DNA of 64,000 nt from Bacillus sp. ISL-45 (GCF_018613195.1 NZ_JAGGQQ010000009.1:186001-250000); one strand, 5' to 3'; positions 25,617 through 35,568 are shown, counted from the first letter of the stretch. Translations and numbers: made by a program. Notes: generated by a model not told the origin, from the letters alone.

Positions 25617-26717
25617 ATGTTAAATATACTAATAATCCTGGCTGTGATTGTATTTGCAGCCTATGCAGTCCTGAATTACTATCCGGCATTTGGCGGTAAG
25701 CATACGAAAAAAAGAAGATCTATATACGCGAGGTCTCCGCAATATCGGAACGGTAAGTTTGCCAACCAGGTTGAAACTTCCTGGGATACGAGCTTCAGCT
25801 CGATGATATCCATGATGAAGGATTTTTTAAAAGGCAGTCCGGAGAGAAGGCCGGAAGCACCACTTCCGATGGCAAGTTATGCACGTGGGCCAAAAAGAGA
25901 TGCAGCAGCGAGTGTAACCTGGTTTGGCCACTCCGCCTTCCTGCTGGAGATAGAAGGCAAAACTCTTTTATTCGATCCGATGTTCGGGAAAGCGCCAACT
26001 CCTTTCCCGGTAAGAAATCAGCGGTACAGCAGGGAGCTGCCTTTTAAGATAGAAGAACTTCCGGTTGTAGATGCAGTTGTGCTTTCACACGACCATTATG
26101 ACCATCTCGATTATGGTTCGATCATGAAGCTAAAGGACAAGGTGAAGAACTTTATCGCTCCACTCGGAGTAGGGGCGCATTTACAGCGATGGGGAATCGC
26201 TCCTGAAACCATCCAGGAGCATGACTGGTGGGATGAAGTAACCTTCGAAGGACTCCAGCTTGCCTGTACTCCTGCCCGCCATTTTTCAGGCCGAAGTCTT
26301 AACGACAGGGATGCCACCCTCTGGTCGTCTTGGGCAATCATTGGCCAGGAGACAAAAATCTTTTTCAGCGGAGATGGTGGATATGGTCCGCATTTTAAAG
26401 AAATCGGCGAAAAATACGGCCCATTTGATTTAACCCTGATGGAATGCGGCCAGTATGACGCTCGCTGGGCCGCGATCCATATGCTGCCCGAAGAAACAGT
26501 TCAGGCACATCAGGATGTAAAAGGGAAGCTGCTTGTTCCTGTACACTGGGGAGCTTTCACCTTGTCGCTGCATGCATGGCATGACCCGGTCGAGAGGGCG
26601 GTCAGGAAAGCGGAAGAAGCCGGAGTTGATATTGCAACGCCTAAGATAGGCGAGACTTTTACAGTGAGTGCTGGTGACCAGCCAAGATCAGACTGGTGGC
26701 GGTTGGACAAAGTTTGA
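25617..26717 (+). CDS. MBL-fold metallohydrolase (NAPE-PLD/UlaG-like)
   Basis: 366 residues with an N-terminal transmembrane anchor (3-22). The metallo-beta-lactamase metal motif is SHDHYDHLD (His158, His160, Asp162, His163). Further ligands lie in PARHFSGRS, FFSGDGGYG and PVHWGAF. The layout resembles N-acyl phosphatidylethanolamine phospholipase D-like and UlaG-like hydrolases, which cleave phosphodiester or lactone bonds. The anchored N terminus suggests a membrane lipid substrate; this is an inference. A terminator follows at 26776. Confidence 0.85.
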   Translation: MLNILIILAVIVFAAYAVLNYYPAFGGKHTKKRRSIYARSPQYRNGKFANQVETSWDTSFSSMISMMKDFLKGSPERRPEAPLPMASYARGPKRDAAASVTWFGHSAFLLEIEGKTLLFDPMFGKAPTPFPVRNQRYSRELPFKIEELPVVDAVVLSHDHYDHLDYGSIMKLKDKVKNFIAPLGVGAHLQRWGIAPETIQEHDWWDEVTFEGLQLACTPARHFSGRSLNDRDATLWSSWAIIGQETKIFFSGDGGYGPHFKEIGEKYGPFDLTLMECGQYDARWAAIHMLPEETVQAHQDVKGKLLVPVHWGAFTLSLHAWHDPVERAVRKAEEAGVDIATPKIGETFTVSAGDQPRSDWWRLDKV

Positions 26718-26775
26718 ATGTGATCTTTCCAAGCCAGGGTGTCTGTTCTCCTCCTACAGCAGTTTTATAAGTGCA

Positions 26776-26806
26776 AAGATTCCATATTCAGTGGAATCTT
26801 TTTTTT
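26776..26806 (+). terminator. Terminator of the MBL hydrolase gene
   Basis: The perfect stem AAGATTCCA / TGGAATCTT is followed by TTTTTT. Confidence 0.93.
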
Positions 26807-26987
26807 CTTCCCGGGAATGGAAACAGGATGGAAGGTTACTGGGTCATTAGTTTCTTTTGTGATTCATCACACAAATTTAAACTCCTCAATAGGAATCATT
26901 TTTCGGAAAATTTACAAATCCACCATATTTCGACAACTTTTTTACATTATGATTATCTTGGATTTATATTTGAGGAGGTAGTCAAAG

Positions 26988-29006
26988 TTGAAGAAAATGA
27001 TTTCTGTTTTACCAGCAATGATCCTATTGTTTTCAACTCTTTACCCATCATTCATGACCAGTGCGCCAACCGTGAATGCTGCTGAGGCTGCGAATGTAGT
27101 CATCAGTGAAGTTGCCTGGATGGGTACGAACAACAGCTACAGCGATGAATGGATTGAGCTTTATAACAATTCCGGCTCAGATGTAGTGCTGGACGGCTGG
27201 AAGCTGAATGCCACCGATGGTGCACCTGCCATCACGCTAAGCGGCACTCTTCCGGCAAATGGCTATTTTTTACTTGAAAAGACAGATGACCTATCCGTTA
27301 CAGGAATACAAGCTGACCTTGTTTATAGCGGCTCACTGGGGAATACTGTTGAACATCTTAAATTGATTGATGCATCCGGTACTGTAATCGACGAGGTTGA
27401 CAGCTGGTATGCAGGAGATAATACGGCAAAAGCGACAATGGAACGAATCGACCCAGGTGTTTCCGGTCTGGATTCCACGAACTGGGCGACTGCGAATGAA
27501 AGCTATGCTGATGGTATTGGAACACCGAAGGCCTTCAATTCTACAGGCACGGATGGCAGCGGTTCTGGCGGCGATGCAGGTGGCGGTTCCACACCTCCTG
27601 AGGCACCGAGTGTATGTGATGACAGGACCCAGCGCCTGAATAATATTTCCGAAGCTGAGGGAGCAATGAATGTTTATTTTAATAAATGTGCATTTCCACA
27701 GTATGCTTCAGCAGGGAACGAAGCGAACTATAATGTGAACTTTGAGGATATTTTAATCAAGAGGCTGAACTTGGCAACAAAAAGTATTGATTTTGCTACA
27801 TATGAAATTAACCTCCCGCGAGTGGTTGATACATTGATGGCAAAAGCAGCACAGGGTGTAGATGTACGGGTTATTGCAGATTCAAAGGACGCAGCAGACC
27901 CTCACTATGCGGAACGATTTGAAACGATGCGACTTTACCTGGAAAAAATGGTGCGAGGGGTGGATGCGAAAATCGGCACCGCAGATGACATTGTGGTTTT
28001 TTCAGACTCACCGATGTTTGCCGTGGAGGACAGTGTGAAAAGAACAGCTATAGGATTGCCGGCCAGTGTAAGTGATATAGCACAGGTAACTGTGACTGTC
28101 GGAAATAGTACAACGACTGGCAGACTGTTTGTTGATGCTGAGGCAAAAGCGGCAGGAAGCTACTATAGTCCTGGCAACCAGATGCACAATAAATTCGCGA
28201 TTGTGGATAACCGCTGGGTATTCACAGGGACATGGAATTTTACCGTCACTGGCTTGTATGGTTCAGATGAAAACATGCAGCAGGGAATCCTTGACGGCAA
28301 CCAGAACCAGATTGTCGAAATCAACTGGCCACAGCTGGCAGGTATTTATGAAACGGAATTCAATGAGATGTGGGGCAGCAATACAGTGAATCCAGATCCG
28401 GTCGCATCGAACTTCAGCACGCGTAAAACAGATAATACAACACATGTGATAGATATCAACGGAAAAAAAGTCGAAATCTATTTTTCAGCAGGGGACAATG
28501 CTGTTGGGAAAATGGCCGATTTGATTCGCAACGAAGCTGACTTCAATACATACTTTTCGATTTTTGCCTGGAGCGACCAGGCGTTAGCGGATGAATTGAA
28601 GAATAAGTGGGAAGGGTCCTACAATGATAGAGAAGGAACCTTGACTGGTTTTGATGTAAAAGGGTTGTTCGACTCAGATTTTTGGAACCAGTGGTGGTCT
28701 GCGAGTGTCGATATGACAGGGCGGACTGCTTCACAGACAAGCGTGAACAATCCAAACACGCGCTGGAATAACCCAGCACCTGTTTACGCGGATGCAGAGA
28801 CACGCAAACTCCACAGCAAAACAATGCTGATTGATGCCGATACAGACAGTGACCCGACTGTCATCGTCGGATCAACCAACTGGAGCAACAACGGAAACAA
28901 TGTGAATGATGAGAACATGCTGATCATCCATGACGCAGCCATCACCAACCAGTTCGTACAGGAGTTCAATGCACGCTACGTCCAGGCTGGCGGAATATTG
29001 CAGTAA
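26988..29006 (+). CDS. Secreted lamin-tail and phospholipase D-like protein
   Basis: 672 residues starting at a TTG after TGAGGAGGT. A signal peptide (to about residue 31, VNAAEA) is followed by a lamin-tail domain (about 35-150, VVISEVAWMGTNNSYSDEWI) and a Gly/Ser linker (185-205). Two PLD half-sites follow: H400xK (HNKFAIVD) with GTWN, and H609xK (HSKTMLID) with GSTNWS. The paired HKD motifs form one phosphodiesterase active site, suited to an extracellular nuclease or lipase. The lamin-tail plus PLD arrangement is known from secreted bacterial nuclease-like proteins. Monocistronic. Confidence 0.85.
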   Translation: MKKMISVLPAMILLFSTLYPSFMTSAPTVNAAEAANVVISEVAWMGTNNSYSDEWIELYNNSGSDVVLDGWKLNATDGAPAITLSGTLPANGYFLLEKTDDLSVTGIQADLVYSGSLGNTVEHLKLIDASGTVIDEVDSWYAGDNTAKATMERIDPGVSGLDSTNWATANESYADGIGTPKAFNSTGTDGSGSGGDAGGGSTPPEAPSVCDDRTQRLNNISEAEGAMNVYFNKCAFPQYASAGNEANYNVNFEDILIKRLNLATKSIDFATYEINLPRVVDTLMAKAAQGVDVRVIADSKDAADPHYAERFETMRLYLEKMVRGVDAKIGTADDIVVFSDSPMFAVEDSVKRTAIGLPASVSDIAQVTVTVGNSTTTGRLFVDAEAKAAGSYYSPGNQMHNKFAIVDNRWVFTGTWNFTVTGLYGSDENMQQGILDGNQNQIVEINWPQLAGIYETEFNEMWGSNTVNPDPVASNFSTRKTDNTTHVIDINGKKVEIYFSAGDNAVGKMADLIRNEADFNTYFSIFAWSDQALADELKNKWEGSYNDREGTLTGFDVKGLFDSDFWNQWWSASVDMTGRTASQTSVNNPNTRWNNPAPVYADAETRKLHSKTMLIDADTDSDPTVIVGSTNWSNNGNNVNDENMLIIHDAAITNQFVQEFNARYVQAGGILQ

Positions 29007-29011
29007 CAAAA

Positions 29012-29043
29012 AAGGTGTCTAACCAAGTGGTTAGGCACTTTAA
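29012..29043 (+). terminator. Terminator of the PLD-like gene
   Basis: The stem AAGGTGTCTAACC / GGTTAGGCACTT (one mismatch) is followed by a short T/A run. Confidence 0.75.
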
Positions 29044-29119
29044 ATTTATAGCGATAGCACAAAATGCTCAATGAGAGATCGCGCATGAAAAAATCCAGGC
29101 TGTCCTGATACAGCCCTGA

Positions 29120-29160
29120 AAAAGCAAGAAGGCAAAACGATGAAAATAATCGTTTTGCCT
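29120..29160 (-). terminator. Terminator of the RND pump gene
   Basis: On the minus strand, GGCAAAACGAT / ATCGTTTTGCC is followed by TTCTTGCTTTTTC. It lies just after the stop of the RND gene. Confidence 0.85.
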
Positions 29161-29171
29161 CATATCGCTGT

Positions 29172-32100
29172 TTAGCTCAAAATCTCTGAAACAGGTGTGA
29201 TGGAATCTTGTCTTTTCTTGGCTTTTCTGCTGAACCAGCTTCGCTTTTCAGCGCTTCTTGTGAAGATGCGGTAAACGGCCGGGATTAACAGCAAAGTGAT
29301 TAGTGTTGCAAAGCTCAGGCCGGCAATGATGGCTGTTGCCATTGGTGCCTGGTAATTGCCTGATCCTCCGGTAGCCAATGCCAGTGGCAGCATGCCGCCA
29401 ACTGTTGTCAGTGTCGTCATCAAAATAGGGCGGATACGGTTTTTGCCTGCTTCAACCAGTGCTTCCTGAACAGTGCAGCCTTCGTTTCTCAGCTGGTTTG
29501 TGCGGTCGATCAATAAAATCGCGTTATTCAAAACAATCCCGATCAGCATGATGATGCCCATTCCGGACATGATGCTTAATTCCTGCTGTGTCAGGGATAA
29601 TCCAAGGATGACGCCGACGATGGTCATCGGAATGACCGACATGACGATCAGCGGGTGGCCCAGGTGGTTGAACTGGACGGCCATGACCAGGTAGACAAGG
29701 AAGATGGAAATCGCCAGGATCAGAACCATATCCTGAACCATTTCCTGCTGCTGCTCAAGATCTCCTGCAGGTGCAATGCTGTAGCCTTCTGGTACATCAT
29801 ATTTGTCCATTAGCTTTTGGACTTCACGGTTGATGGTGCCAAGGTCTTTACCTTCAATATCTGCCGAAATCGAGATATAACGTTCGCCATCCTTGTGCGA
29901 GATTTCATTTGGATTTTCGACACTCTTCAATGAGATGAATTCAGATAGCTTTTTTTCACCTGAAGGAGTTGGGACTATCAGGTCAAGCAAAGCGGATTTG
30001 GTCGTCATCTCTTCATCCCACTTCACTTTTAACGGAACGTTTTCCTCATTGATTTTCAGTTCACCTACAGGCATCTGTAAAAAGGCCTGTTCGATGAATT
30101 GCTTGATTTGCGGCTGGGACAATCCCGCTTTTTCCATTTCAGATTCATTCAGTTGTACGACTTGTTCAACAGAAGTCCTTTCAATGGAGTTTTCGACCGC
30201 GACAATTCCTTCGATAGACTTCAGCTCTCCTATAAATCCATCAGCAATTGTTTGGAGTTCATCAAAGCTTTCACCTGAGATATTGATTTGAACAGGGGAC
30301 CCGCCCCCTCCAGACATGGCCGCTGCTGCGCTCTTCAAAGGAACCTTCTCATCAAGATCTCTTAATGACTTAAGAATTTCCTCATTTACATCTTTTTGTT
30401 CTCTTGTGATTTTATCGCCTTTTGTCATGTTGATGATGGTGTACATCATGTTGCCATTATCCATCACATAATTTGATTCAACATCTTTAATTCCGTCTAA
30501 TGCTTTGTTCATTTCGGTTACGATTTCCTGTTTTTCTTCCAGGCTGAGCCCCGGTTCGACGGTTACCAAAAGTTCAGCATAACGGTTCATCATGTCCGGC
30601 ATGATGGTCATTGGAATCTTTGTCACCAGCATCAGGGATCCGATGAGCATCAGGAAGAACAGTCCGATGATAGCAAAGCTGTGGCGCTTTTTCTTGATGG
30701 TCCAGGAAATCATTTTGCTGTACCCGCGTACACGCCGGCCTTCCTTCTTGGTATTTTCTTTCTTTTTCAGCTTCAGAAACTTCTCGGATAGAGAAGGAAT
30801 CAAAGTGAACGAAACAATCACAGAGCTAATGAGAGTAATGGCGACGACAACAGAAAGGATGATCATGAACGAACCCATCTCACCGCCAAGCAGGCCGATT
30901 GGCAAAAAGACAACAATCGTCGTCAGCATCGAAGCCAGTACGGCTGTGGCTACTTCCTGGGTTCCTTGTATTACAGCCTCCATATTATTGGTTCCAAGCT
31001 CTTTCTTACGGTAAATGGATTCAAGAATAACGATGGATGAATCGACCATCATTCCGATCCCAAGTCCGAGACCAATCAGGGTCAGCATATTGAAGCTGTA
31101 ACCAAAAACCCACATCGAAGCAAAAGTGAGCAGTACTGATGTTGGGATCGATAATCCGACGATCAGTGTAGCGCGGATATTTCTCAAGAACAGCATAAGG
31201 ATTGCAACGGCAATAGCAGCTCCAATCAGGATGTTGCTTGTCACTCCATCTATTGAGTCCTTGACATAATCCGCCTGGGCGACCATTTCATTCAATTCTA
31301 CGCCGCTGACCAAGCCATCTTCGCGGATTTGTTTGATTTCTTCTCGCACCGCTTCGGCCATCTCGATTTGAGTGGCATCGGCTACTCTGCCTACTTGGAC
31401 AAAAATGAAATCCTTCGAGCCATTTTTCCAGACGAATGAGGAGCTTTCCAGTGGCTGTAATTTTACGTTTGCAATTTCGGATAATTTGATAAAACCGTTC
31501 GCTGCCGGAATCTGCAGGTTTTTAACATTCTCAACTGATTCTGGCTGTGTATTCCATCTAAGGGAAGGAGAGTTTGTTTCGTTATTCAACTGGCCCAGGG
31601 TTGCTTCATTGTTTGCCTGCTGGATGGCGCCAATCACCTGTGCTGCATCCAGCCCATTTTTTAATAGTTCCTCACGCTTAAGTTCTACAGTCACTTCTTT
31701 TTCCAGGCTGCCTGACAGCGAAACATCATGTACCTCAGGAAGAGCTTCCAGCCTCGGTTCCAGGATATTCTTAGCAAAGGCTGTCATCTTCTCCATGTCA
31801 GAGCCAGAAACATCCATGAAAAAGTCGTAAGCCTGGCTAGTGCCGAATTGTCCGGTCATCACGTCTTTGACACCGCTTATATCAGAAGTTGTGGAATTCA
31901 CCACCGACTCGACTTCCTTGAACACTTCCTCTCCTCGCCCGCGTTCAATCGTGAGCTGCATGGAGCTTTTTCCGATATTGCTGCTCGAAAGGACTTCCTC
32001 TACGCCTTCAATGCCGAGGATCTTTTTTTCGAGCGGAGAAGTGATGGTTCTTTCGACTTCAATTGCCGCCATCTCCCCAGCATAGATTTCGACATAAGCA

Positions 32101-32231
32101 CCGTCCATCTTGATCGATGGAAAGAGCTCCTTATCCAGCTTTAAAACTGAAAAGCTGCCAATCAATAAAACTAATACAACCATTAAACTGACCAAGATTT
32201 TTCTTTGAACAATAAATTTCAATAAACTCAT
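29172..32231 (-). CDS. swrC: RND efflux permease (SwrC/YerP type)
   Basis: A 1019-residue AcrB-like pump with twelve transmembrane segments and two large extracytoplasmic loops. The first helix (LVSLMVVLVLLIGSF) and the central GLGIGMMVDSSIVILE motif, whose aspartate relays protons, are intact; the second half has GIMMLIGIVLNNAILLID. In B. subtilis, SwrC exports surfactin and is self-sufficient, without a periplasmic adaptor gene. No adaptor or surfactin synthetase is seen here, so lipopeptide or detergent export is inferred from the family. The start is preceded by GGGGAGGAT. Confidence 0.9.
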   Translation of the reverse strand: MSLLKFIVQRKILVSLMVVLVLLIGSFSVLKLDKELFPSIKMDGAYVEIYAGEMAAIEVERTITSPLEKKILGIEGVEEVLSSSNIGKSSMQLTIERGRGEEVFKEVESVVNSTTSDISGVKDVMTGQFGTSQAYDFFMDVSGSDMEKMTAFAKNILEPRLEALPEVHDVSLSGSLEKEVTVELKREELLKNGLDAAQVIGAIQQANNEATLGQLNNETNSPSLRWNTQPESVENVKNLQIPAANGFIKLSEIANVKLQPLESSSFVWKNGSKDFIFVQVGRVADATQIEMAEAVREEIKQIREDGLVSGVELNEMVAQADYVKDSIDGVTSNILIGAAIAVAILMLFLRNIRATLIVGLSIPTSVLLTFASMWVFGYSFNMLTLIGLGLGIGMMVDSSIVILESIYRKKELGTNNMEAVIQGTQEVATAVLASMLTTIVVFLPIGLLGGEMGSFMIILSVVVAITLISSVIVSFTLIPSLSEKFLKLKKKENTKKEGRRVRGYSKMISWTIKKKRHSFAIIGLFFLMLIGSLMLVTKIPMTIMPDMMNRYAELLVTVEPGLSLEEKQEIVTEMNKALDGIKDVESNYVMDNGNMMYTIINMTKGDKITREQKDVNEEILKSLRDLDEKVPLKSAAAAMSGGGGSPVQINISGESFDELQTIADGFIGELKSIEGIVAVENSIERTSVEQVVQLNESEMEKAGLSQPQIKQFIEQAFLQMPVGELKINEENVPLKVKWDEEMTTKSALLDLIVPTPSGEKKLSEFISLKSVENPNEISHKDGERYISISADIEGKDLGTINREVQKLMDKYDVPEGYSIAPAGDLEQQQEMVQDMVLILAISIFLVYLVMAVQFNHLGHPLIVMSVIPMTIVGVILGLSLTQQELSIMSGMGIIMLIGIVLNNAILLIDRTNQLRNEGCTVQEALVEAGKNRIRPILMTTLTTVGGMLPLALATGGSGNYQAPMATAIIAGLSFATLITLLLIPAVYRIFTRSAEKRSWFSRKAKKRQDSITPVSEILS

Positions 32232-32544
32232 AAGATCCTCCCCAATACTATCGCAAAATAGGAATGTAAAAAATTTCTATTTTATGCACCCGAGGACAGA
32301 TTATACACAATTTTATAGGAAAATATAACTATTATTTTGTAAATTTATAATTACATTTCCATAAATGGAGCTGAGTGAAAAATAGAATTTTTTAGGTCCT
32401 TTAAGATATTTCCATTTTATCCCTTGAAGAAGAGTCGCATAATGAGCCTGAGACAGATTTTTATATAGGGCTGAAGACTGAGAAGGAATAGGCAGTAAAA
32501 AGGAGAATAGTTAATGTCCATAGAAAAATGAGAGGTGAGTTCAA
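32232..32544. other. AT-rich intergenic region between divergent genes
   Basis: 313 bp holding the divergent promoters of the RND pump and the ComB-like gene. I see no convincing -35/-10 pair, palindrome or reading frame above about ten codons with a good ribosome binding site. Confidence 0.6.
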
Positions 32545-33294
32545 ATGTTCAGTCAGTCTCCTTATGAATGCAAACTGGAATGGGGGAGGCGCGGGGCGAG
32601 GGAAGCAGCGGAGCGTGGGGATATAGTCATCATTGTTGATGTACTAAGCTTTTCCTCAACAATTGTCGCTGCATTGAGTGCGGGGGCAATTATCTTTCCC
32701 TATCCTCCAAATCTCGATGGGAAAAAATATGCAAGCAGCATTAGGGCCAAGTATATACTTGGCAGGGCAGAAGCAGCAAGGACGGGTAATCCCAGCTTGT
32801 CGCCGGTGACATTTAATGAGGAGCATTGCAACGAGCGTTATGTTTTAACTTCTCATAATGGTGCATATTGTTCGTGGATTGCTTCCAGTGTGCCGGCGCT
32901 GTTGATCGGGTCATTCCTCAATGCTTCAGCAGCAGCTGTTCTAGCCGATAAGCTGCAGCAGAAAACAGGTGCAGACATCACAGTCGTGCCATGCGGGGAA
33001 ATGTGGAATGATGCTCGTGAAAATGAAGATCGGCTAAGGCCGTCGATTGAGGACTATTTAGGTGCTGGTGCAATCCTTGCAGAGCTGGGCGGTAAAAAAT
33101 CTCCGGAAGCAGAGGTTTGCTCAGGAGCTTTTAAAAGTTCAGAATCTCGCTTAAAAGAATTGATTTGGGATTCAGGCAGCGGACGTGAATTGCGTGAAAG
33201 AGGTTTTGAGGAAGATGTACACTATTGCAGCCAATTAAATCTTACGGACATCGTGCCCGTTTTAAAAGACGGAAGGTTTATCATATATAAATAG
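32545..33294 (+). CDS. 2-phosphosulfolactate phosphatase-like protein (ComB)
   Basis: 249 residues of the ComB family. Signatures are IVDVLSFSSTIVAAL near the N terminus, VLTSHNGAYC, and the metal or phosphate loop ITVVPCGEMW with DRLRPSIEDYLGAG. ComB hydrolyses 2-phosphosulfolactate in coenzyme M or sulfolactate synthesis. In Bacillus, YitC acts in 3-sulfolactate formation in the spore. The partner ComA/YitD is not in this window, so the exact substrate is uncertain. The start follows AGAGGTGAG. A long hairpin begins at its stop codon. Confidence 0.82.
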   Translation: MFSQSPYECKLEWGRRGAREAAERGDIVIIVDVLSFSSTIVAALSAGAIIFPYPPNLDGKKYASSIRAKYILGRAEAARTGNPSLSPVTFNEEHCNERYVLTSHNGAYCSWIASSVPALLIGSFLNASAAAVLADKLQQKTGADITVVPCGEMWNDARENEDRLRPSIEDYLGAGAILAELGGKKSPEAEVCSGAFKSSESRLKELIWDSGSGRELRERGFEEDVHYCSQLNLTDIVPVLKDGRFIIYK

Positions 33295-33380
33295 AAAGTG
33301 CCTGGCTAGGAGCCCTTGGCTTGGGGCCACTGGCTAGGAGCCCCTGCCTAGGAGCCCCTGGCTTTTAGCCTGGCACTTTC
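33294..33380. terminator. Long hairpin with nested TAGGAGCCC repeats
   Basis: GAAAGTGCC (33294-33302) pairs with GGCACTTTC (33372-33380). The region inside contains TAGGAGCCC three times (33307, 33335 and 33350) and GGCTTGGGGCCA, giving many alternative GGCT/AGCC pairings. It lies between converging genes and may act as a bidirectional terminator, but there is no T run. Confidence 0.55.
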
Positions 33381-33390
33381 AAACAGGGAT

Positions 33391-34809
33391 CTATGTCAAT
33401 TTTTTTATATTGAAGTTTTCCTCCAGCAATGCCCAGTTTTGCGGGAATGGATAGCCAAGCACCCAGTAGCTGACGCCACGCAGGTTGTACTGCTTAATCA
33501 GGTCAAACTTAGCCTGGGCACTTCGAGCGTCTTCGAACCATACTTCGTGTTGCCGGCCCTGTTCATCGGTATAGCGGAAATAAGGCGAAGCGGCCACTGT
33601 ATCATATTGGATTGCAGCTCCATATTTGATGGCACGGCTGACTGCTTCCTGCGGGCTGTATGTTTCAGCTTGCTGGCCCTGGACATGGGGGATGACCCAG
33701 TCTCTGGCATATAGCTGGAAGCCCATCAGGATTTTATTCCTTGGAATCGCCGTAACCGCATAATCAAGCACCCTGCGGATTTCATTCAATGGTGAAACAG
33801 CCTGAGGTGATCCATAACGGTATCCCCACTCATAGGTCATTAATACGACGAAATCTGCTATCCTGCCGTGTGCTGGATAATCATGCGCTTCGTATAATAA
33901 TCCTTTCTGGTCTGCCCTGACTTTCGGCGCAAGGGAAGTTGAAACGAAATAGCCTTCTTTATGAAGAGTATCAACGGCTTCTTGAAGAAATGTATTATAA
34001 AGCTCTCGGTCTGCAGGAAGGACATTTTCAAAGTCAATGTTCAAGCCGCGGTAACCTTTTTCACGCATGACAGAAATTATATTGTTGAGCAGTGTATTAC
34101 GATTTGCTTCACTGGCAAGAACTTCATGGGCAATATTCTCCCCAGCCTCAGTGGCTGTGAAGTTGGTGATCGACATCATTGGCAGTGCCCCTTTTGCCAG
34201 TCCTGTCTGGATAGCTTCGGTGTCGTCCTTCATATAAAGGACCAGAGACCCGTCAGGCTGGATGACATAAGCGAATGGAGCGATATAGGTCATCAGATCG
34301 GCAACTTCGCCGACCAGCTCAATGGCTTTTTCGTCGGAATGGTAAGTGAAGGCATTCGATTCAATCATTGGTTTCGGTTTTGGAATGACCAGGATCGTCC
34401 CTGGATAAAGCAGATTCGGGTTTTGAATTTGATTGGCCTTGATGATTGCCTGTACGGTTACACCATAACGCTGGGATATTTGCCATAGGGTTTCACCTCG
34501 TTGAATGGTGTGGCGGGCAGCGGGTATGCGGAGTACGGTTCCAGGGTAGATCAGAGAAGGGTTGGTGATGGCGTTCGCCCGAATGATGGCATCTACGGTC
34601 GTCCCGTAACGCTGGGCAATAGACCATAAGGCTTCACCATATTGAACTGAATGGAAAGCATCATAAGATGGAATAAGCAAAGCCTGGCCCACGGCCAATT
34701 GGTTTGGGTTTTCAAGGCCATTTATTTCGCTGATTTGTGTTACGCTCACCTGATACCTGTTTGAAATCTGCCACAGAGCTTCCCCTCTTTGCACAACATG
34801 AATGATCAT
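33391..34809 (-). CDS. LysM-GH18 peptidoglycan hydrolase (SleL/YaaH type)
   Basis: 472 residues with three LysM domains (about 2-47, 53-97 and 100-144) and a glycoside hydrolase 18 domain (about 160-465). The catalytic motif is GLNIDFENV (DxxDxDxE variant with the terminal Glu). SleL/YaaH are N-acetylglucosaminidases that degrade spore cortex fragments at germination; LysM domains hold them on the spore surface. B. subtilis YaaH has two LysM repeats, so the third is an addition. There is no signal peptide, which is normal for proteins deposited from the mother cell. AGGGGGTTC precedes the ATG. Confidence 0.87.
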   Translation of the reverse strand: MIIHVVQRGEALWQISNRYQVSVTQISEINGLENPNQLAVGQALLIPSYDAFHSVQYGEALWSIAQRYGTTVDAIIRANAITNPSLIYPGTVLRIPAARHTIQRGETLWQISQRYGVTVQAIIKANQIQNPNLLYPGTILVIPKPKPMIESNAFTYHSDEKAIELVGEVADLMTYIAPFAYVIQPDGSLVLYMKDDTEAIQTGLAKGALPMMSITNFTATEAGENIAHEVLASEANRNTLLNNIISVMREKGYRGLNIDFENVLPADRELYNTFLQEAVDTLHKEGYFVSTSLAPKVRADQKGLLYEAHDYPAHGRIADFVVLMTYEWGYRYGSPQAVSPLNEIRRVLDYAVTAIPRNKILMGFQLYARDWVIPHVQGQQAETYSPQEAVSRAIKYGAAIQYDTVAASPYFRYTDEQGRQHEVWFEDARSAQAKFDLIKQYNLRGVSYWVLGYPFPQNWALLEENFNIKKLT

Positions 34810-34840
34810 AATGAACCCCCTCAGGAAAAAGTCCTACAAT

Positions 34841-34868
34841 ATGCTATGAGAAAAAAAGGCATTATATG
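34841..34868 (-). promoter_or_regulatory. Candidate sigma-E promoter of the LysM-GH18 gene
   Basis: On the minus strand, CATATA (complement of 34863-34868), a spacer of about 14 bp, and CATAGCAT (complement of 34841-34848) resemble the sigma-E -35 and -10 (CATACAnT). It lies about 35 bp upstream of the start. yaaH of B. subtilis is sigma-E controlled. Two mismatches in the -10. Confidence 0.45.
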
Positions 34869-35036
34869 TTGAAGGAGGAACGTTTATTAATCTCTAAATA
34901 GATTTGGAAAACATTTTTCGCGGAGGAAAGTGAAGAAACGAAAGAGAACATAGTAAGATATCTGGCTTGTATGGTGAAAGTCTTATTGGAAACTTAGATC
35001 TATGTTTACAGCGCGTTTCCAGGTTCAGCCCATAAC
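34869..35036. other. Intergenic region without recognised features
   Basis: Between the LysM-GH18 and queT genes I see nothing beyond the sigma-E candidate on its left and the terminator on its right. Confidence 0.5.
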
Positions 35037-35067
35037 AAAACGCATGGACCCCTTGTCCATGCGTTTT
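35037..35067. terminator. Terminator of queT
   Basis: The perfect stem AAAACGCATGGAC / GTCCATGCGTTTT works in both directions; it ends nine bases before the queT stop. Confidence 0.9.
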
Positions 35068-35075
35068 CATCTAAC

Positions 35076-35561
35076 TTACACTAATTTTTCAAGGTTTACG
35101 CGCTTATGAATCGCAAGCATGACAGGAATACCTACAGCCATTACCGTAAATTCACCTGCAGCTGTTGTCAGCCATGTGAACCAGAATGGCAATTGGAATG
35201 CCAGGTTTAGTTCAATCGCAATCAGGAACATCGTGAACGTGAAGACTAATGTGTTCACCATCATACGGCCCATGATACTCTTAATATATTTTGCTGTGAA
35301 AATCGTGATCAGCAACGATATTACTGACTGCCCGACTCCAAAAACAAGGTCGTATGCGACCATTGGCGAGAAAAGCAGATTTGTTAAAAATACACCTAAA
35401 ACTATTCCAAAGAAATATTTCTTATTGAAAACGATCAAGTGGTTGAACATTTCGGATACGCGGAACTGCACATTGGTGAAGCCAAATGGCTGGAAGACGG
35501 CAGAAACGGCAATGTATAAAGCAGCTAGGATTCCGTTCCGGACAATCGTTCTAGTATTCAT
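35076..35561 (-). CDS. queT: QueT family queuosine-precursor transporter
   Basis: 161 residues with five or six transmembrane segments and the QueT signature near the N terminus (GILAALYIAVSAVF, then FGFTNVQFRVSEM). QueT is the substrate-binding S component of an energy-coupling factor transporter that imports preQ1 or a related precursor for the tRNA base queuosine. The preQ1 riboswitch directly upstream gives independent support. The ECF energising proteins would be encoded elsewhere. The start lies just after the riboswitch's AGGAGAG. Confidence 0.92.
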   Translation of the reverse strand: MNTRTIVRNGILAALYIAVSAVFQPFGFTNVQFRVSEMFNHLIVFNKKYFFGIVLGVFLTNLLFSPMVAYDLVFGVGQSVISLLITIFTAKYIKSIMGRMMVNTLVFTFTMFLIAIELNLAFQLPFWFTWLTTAAGEFTVMAVGIPVMLAIHKRVNLEKLV

Positions 35562-35568
35562 TTATCAT

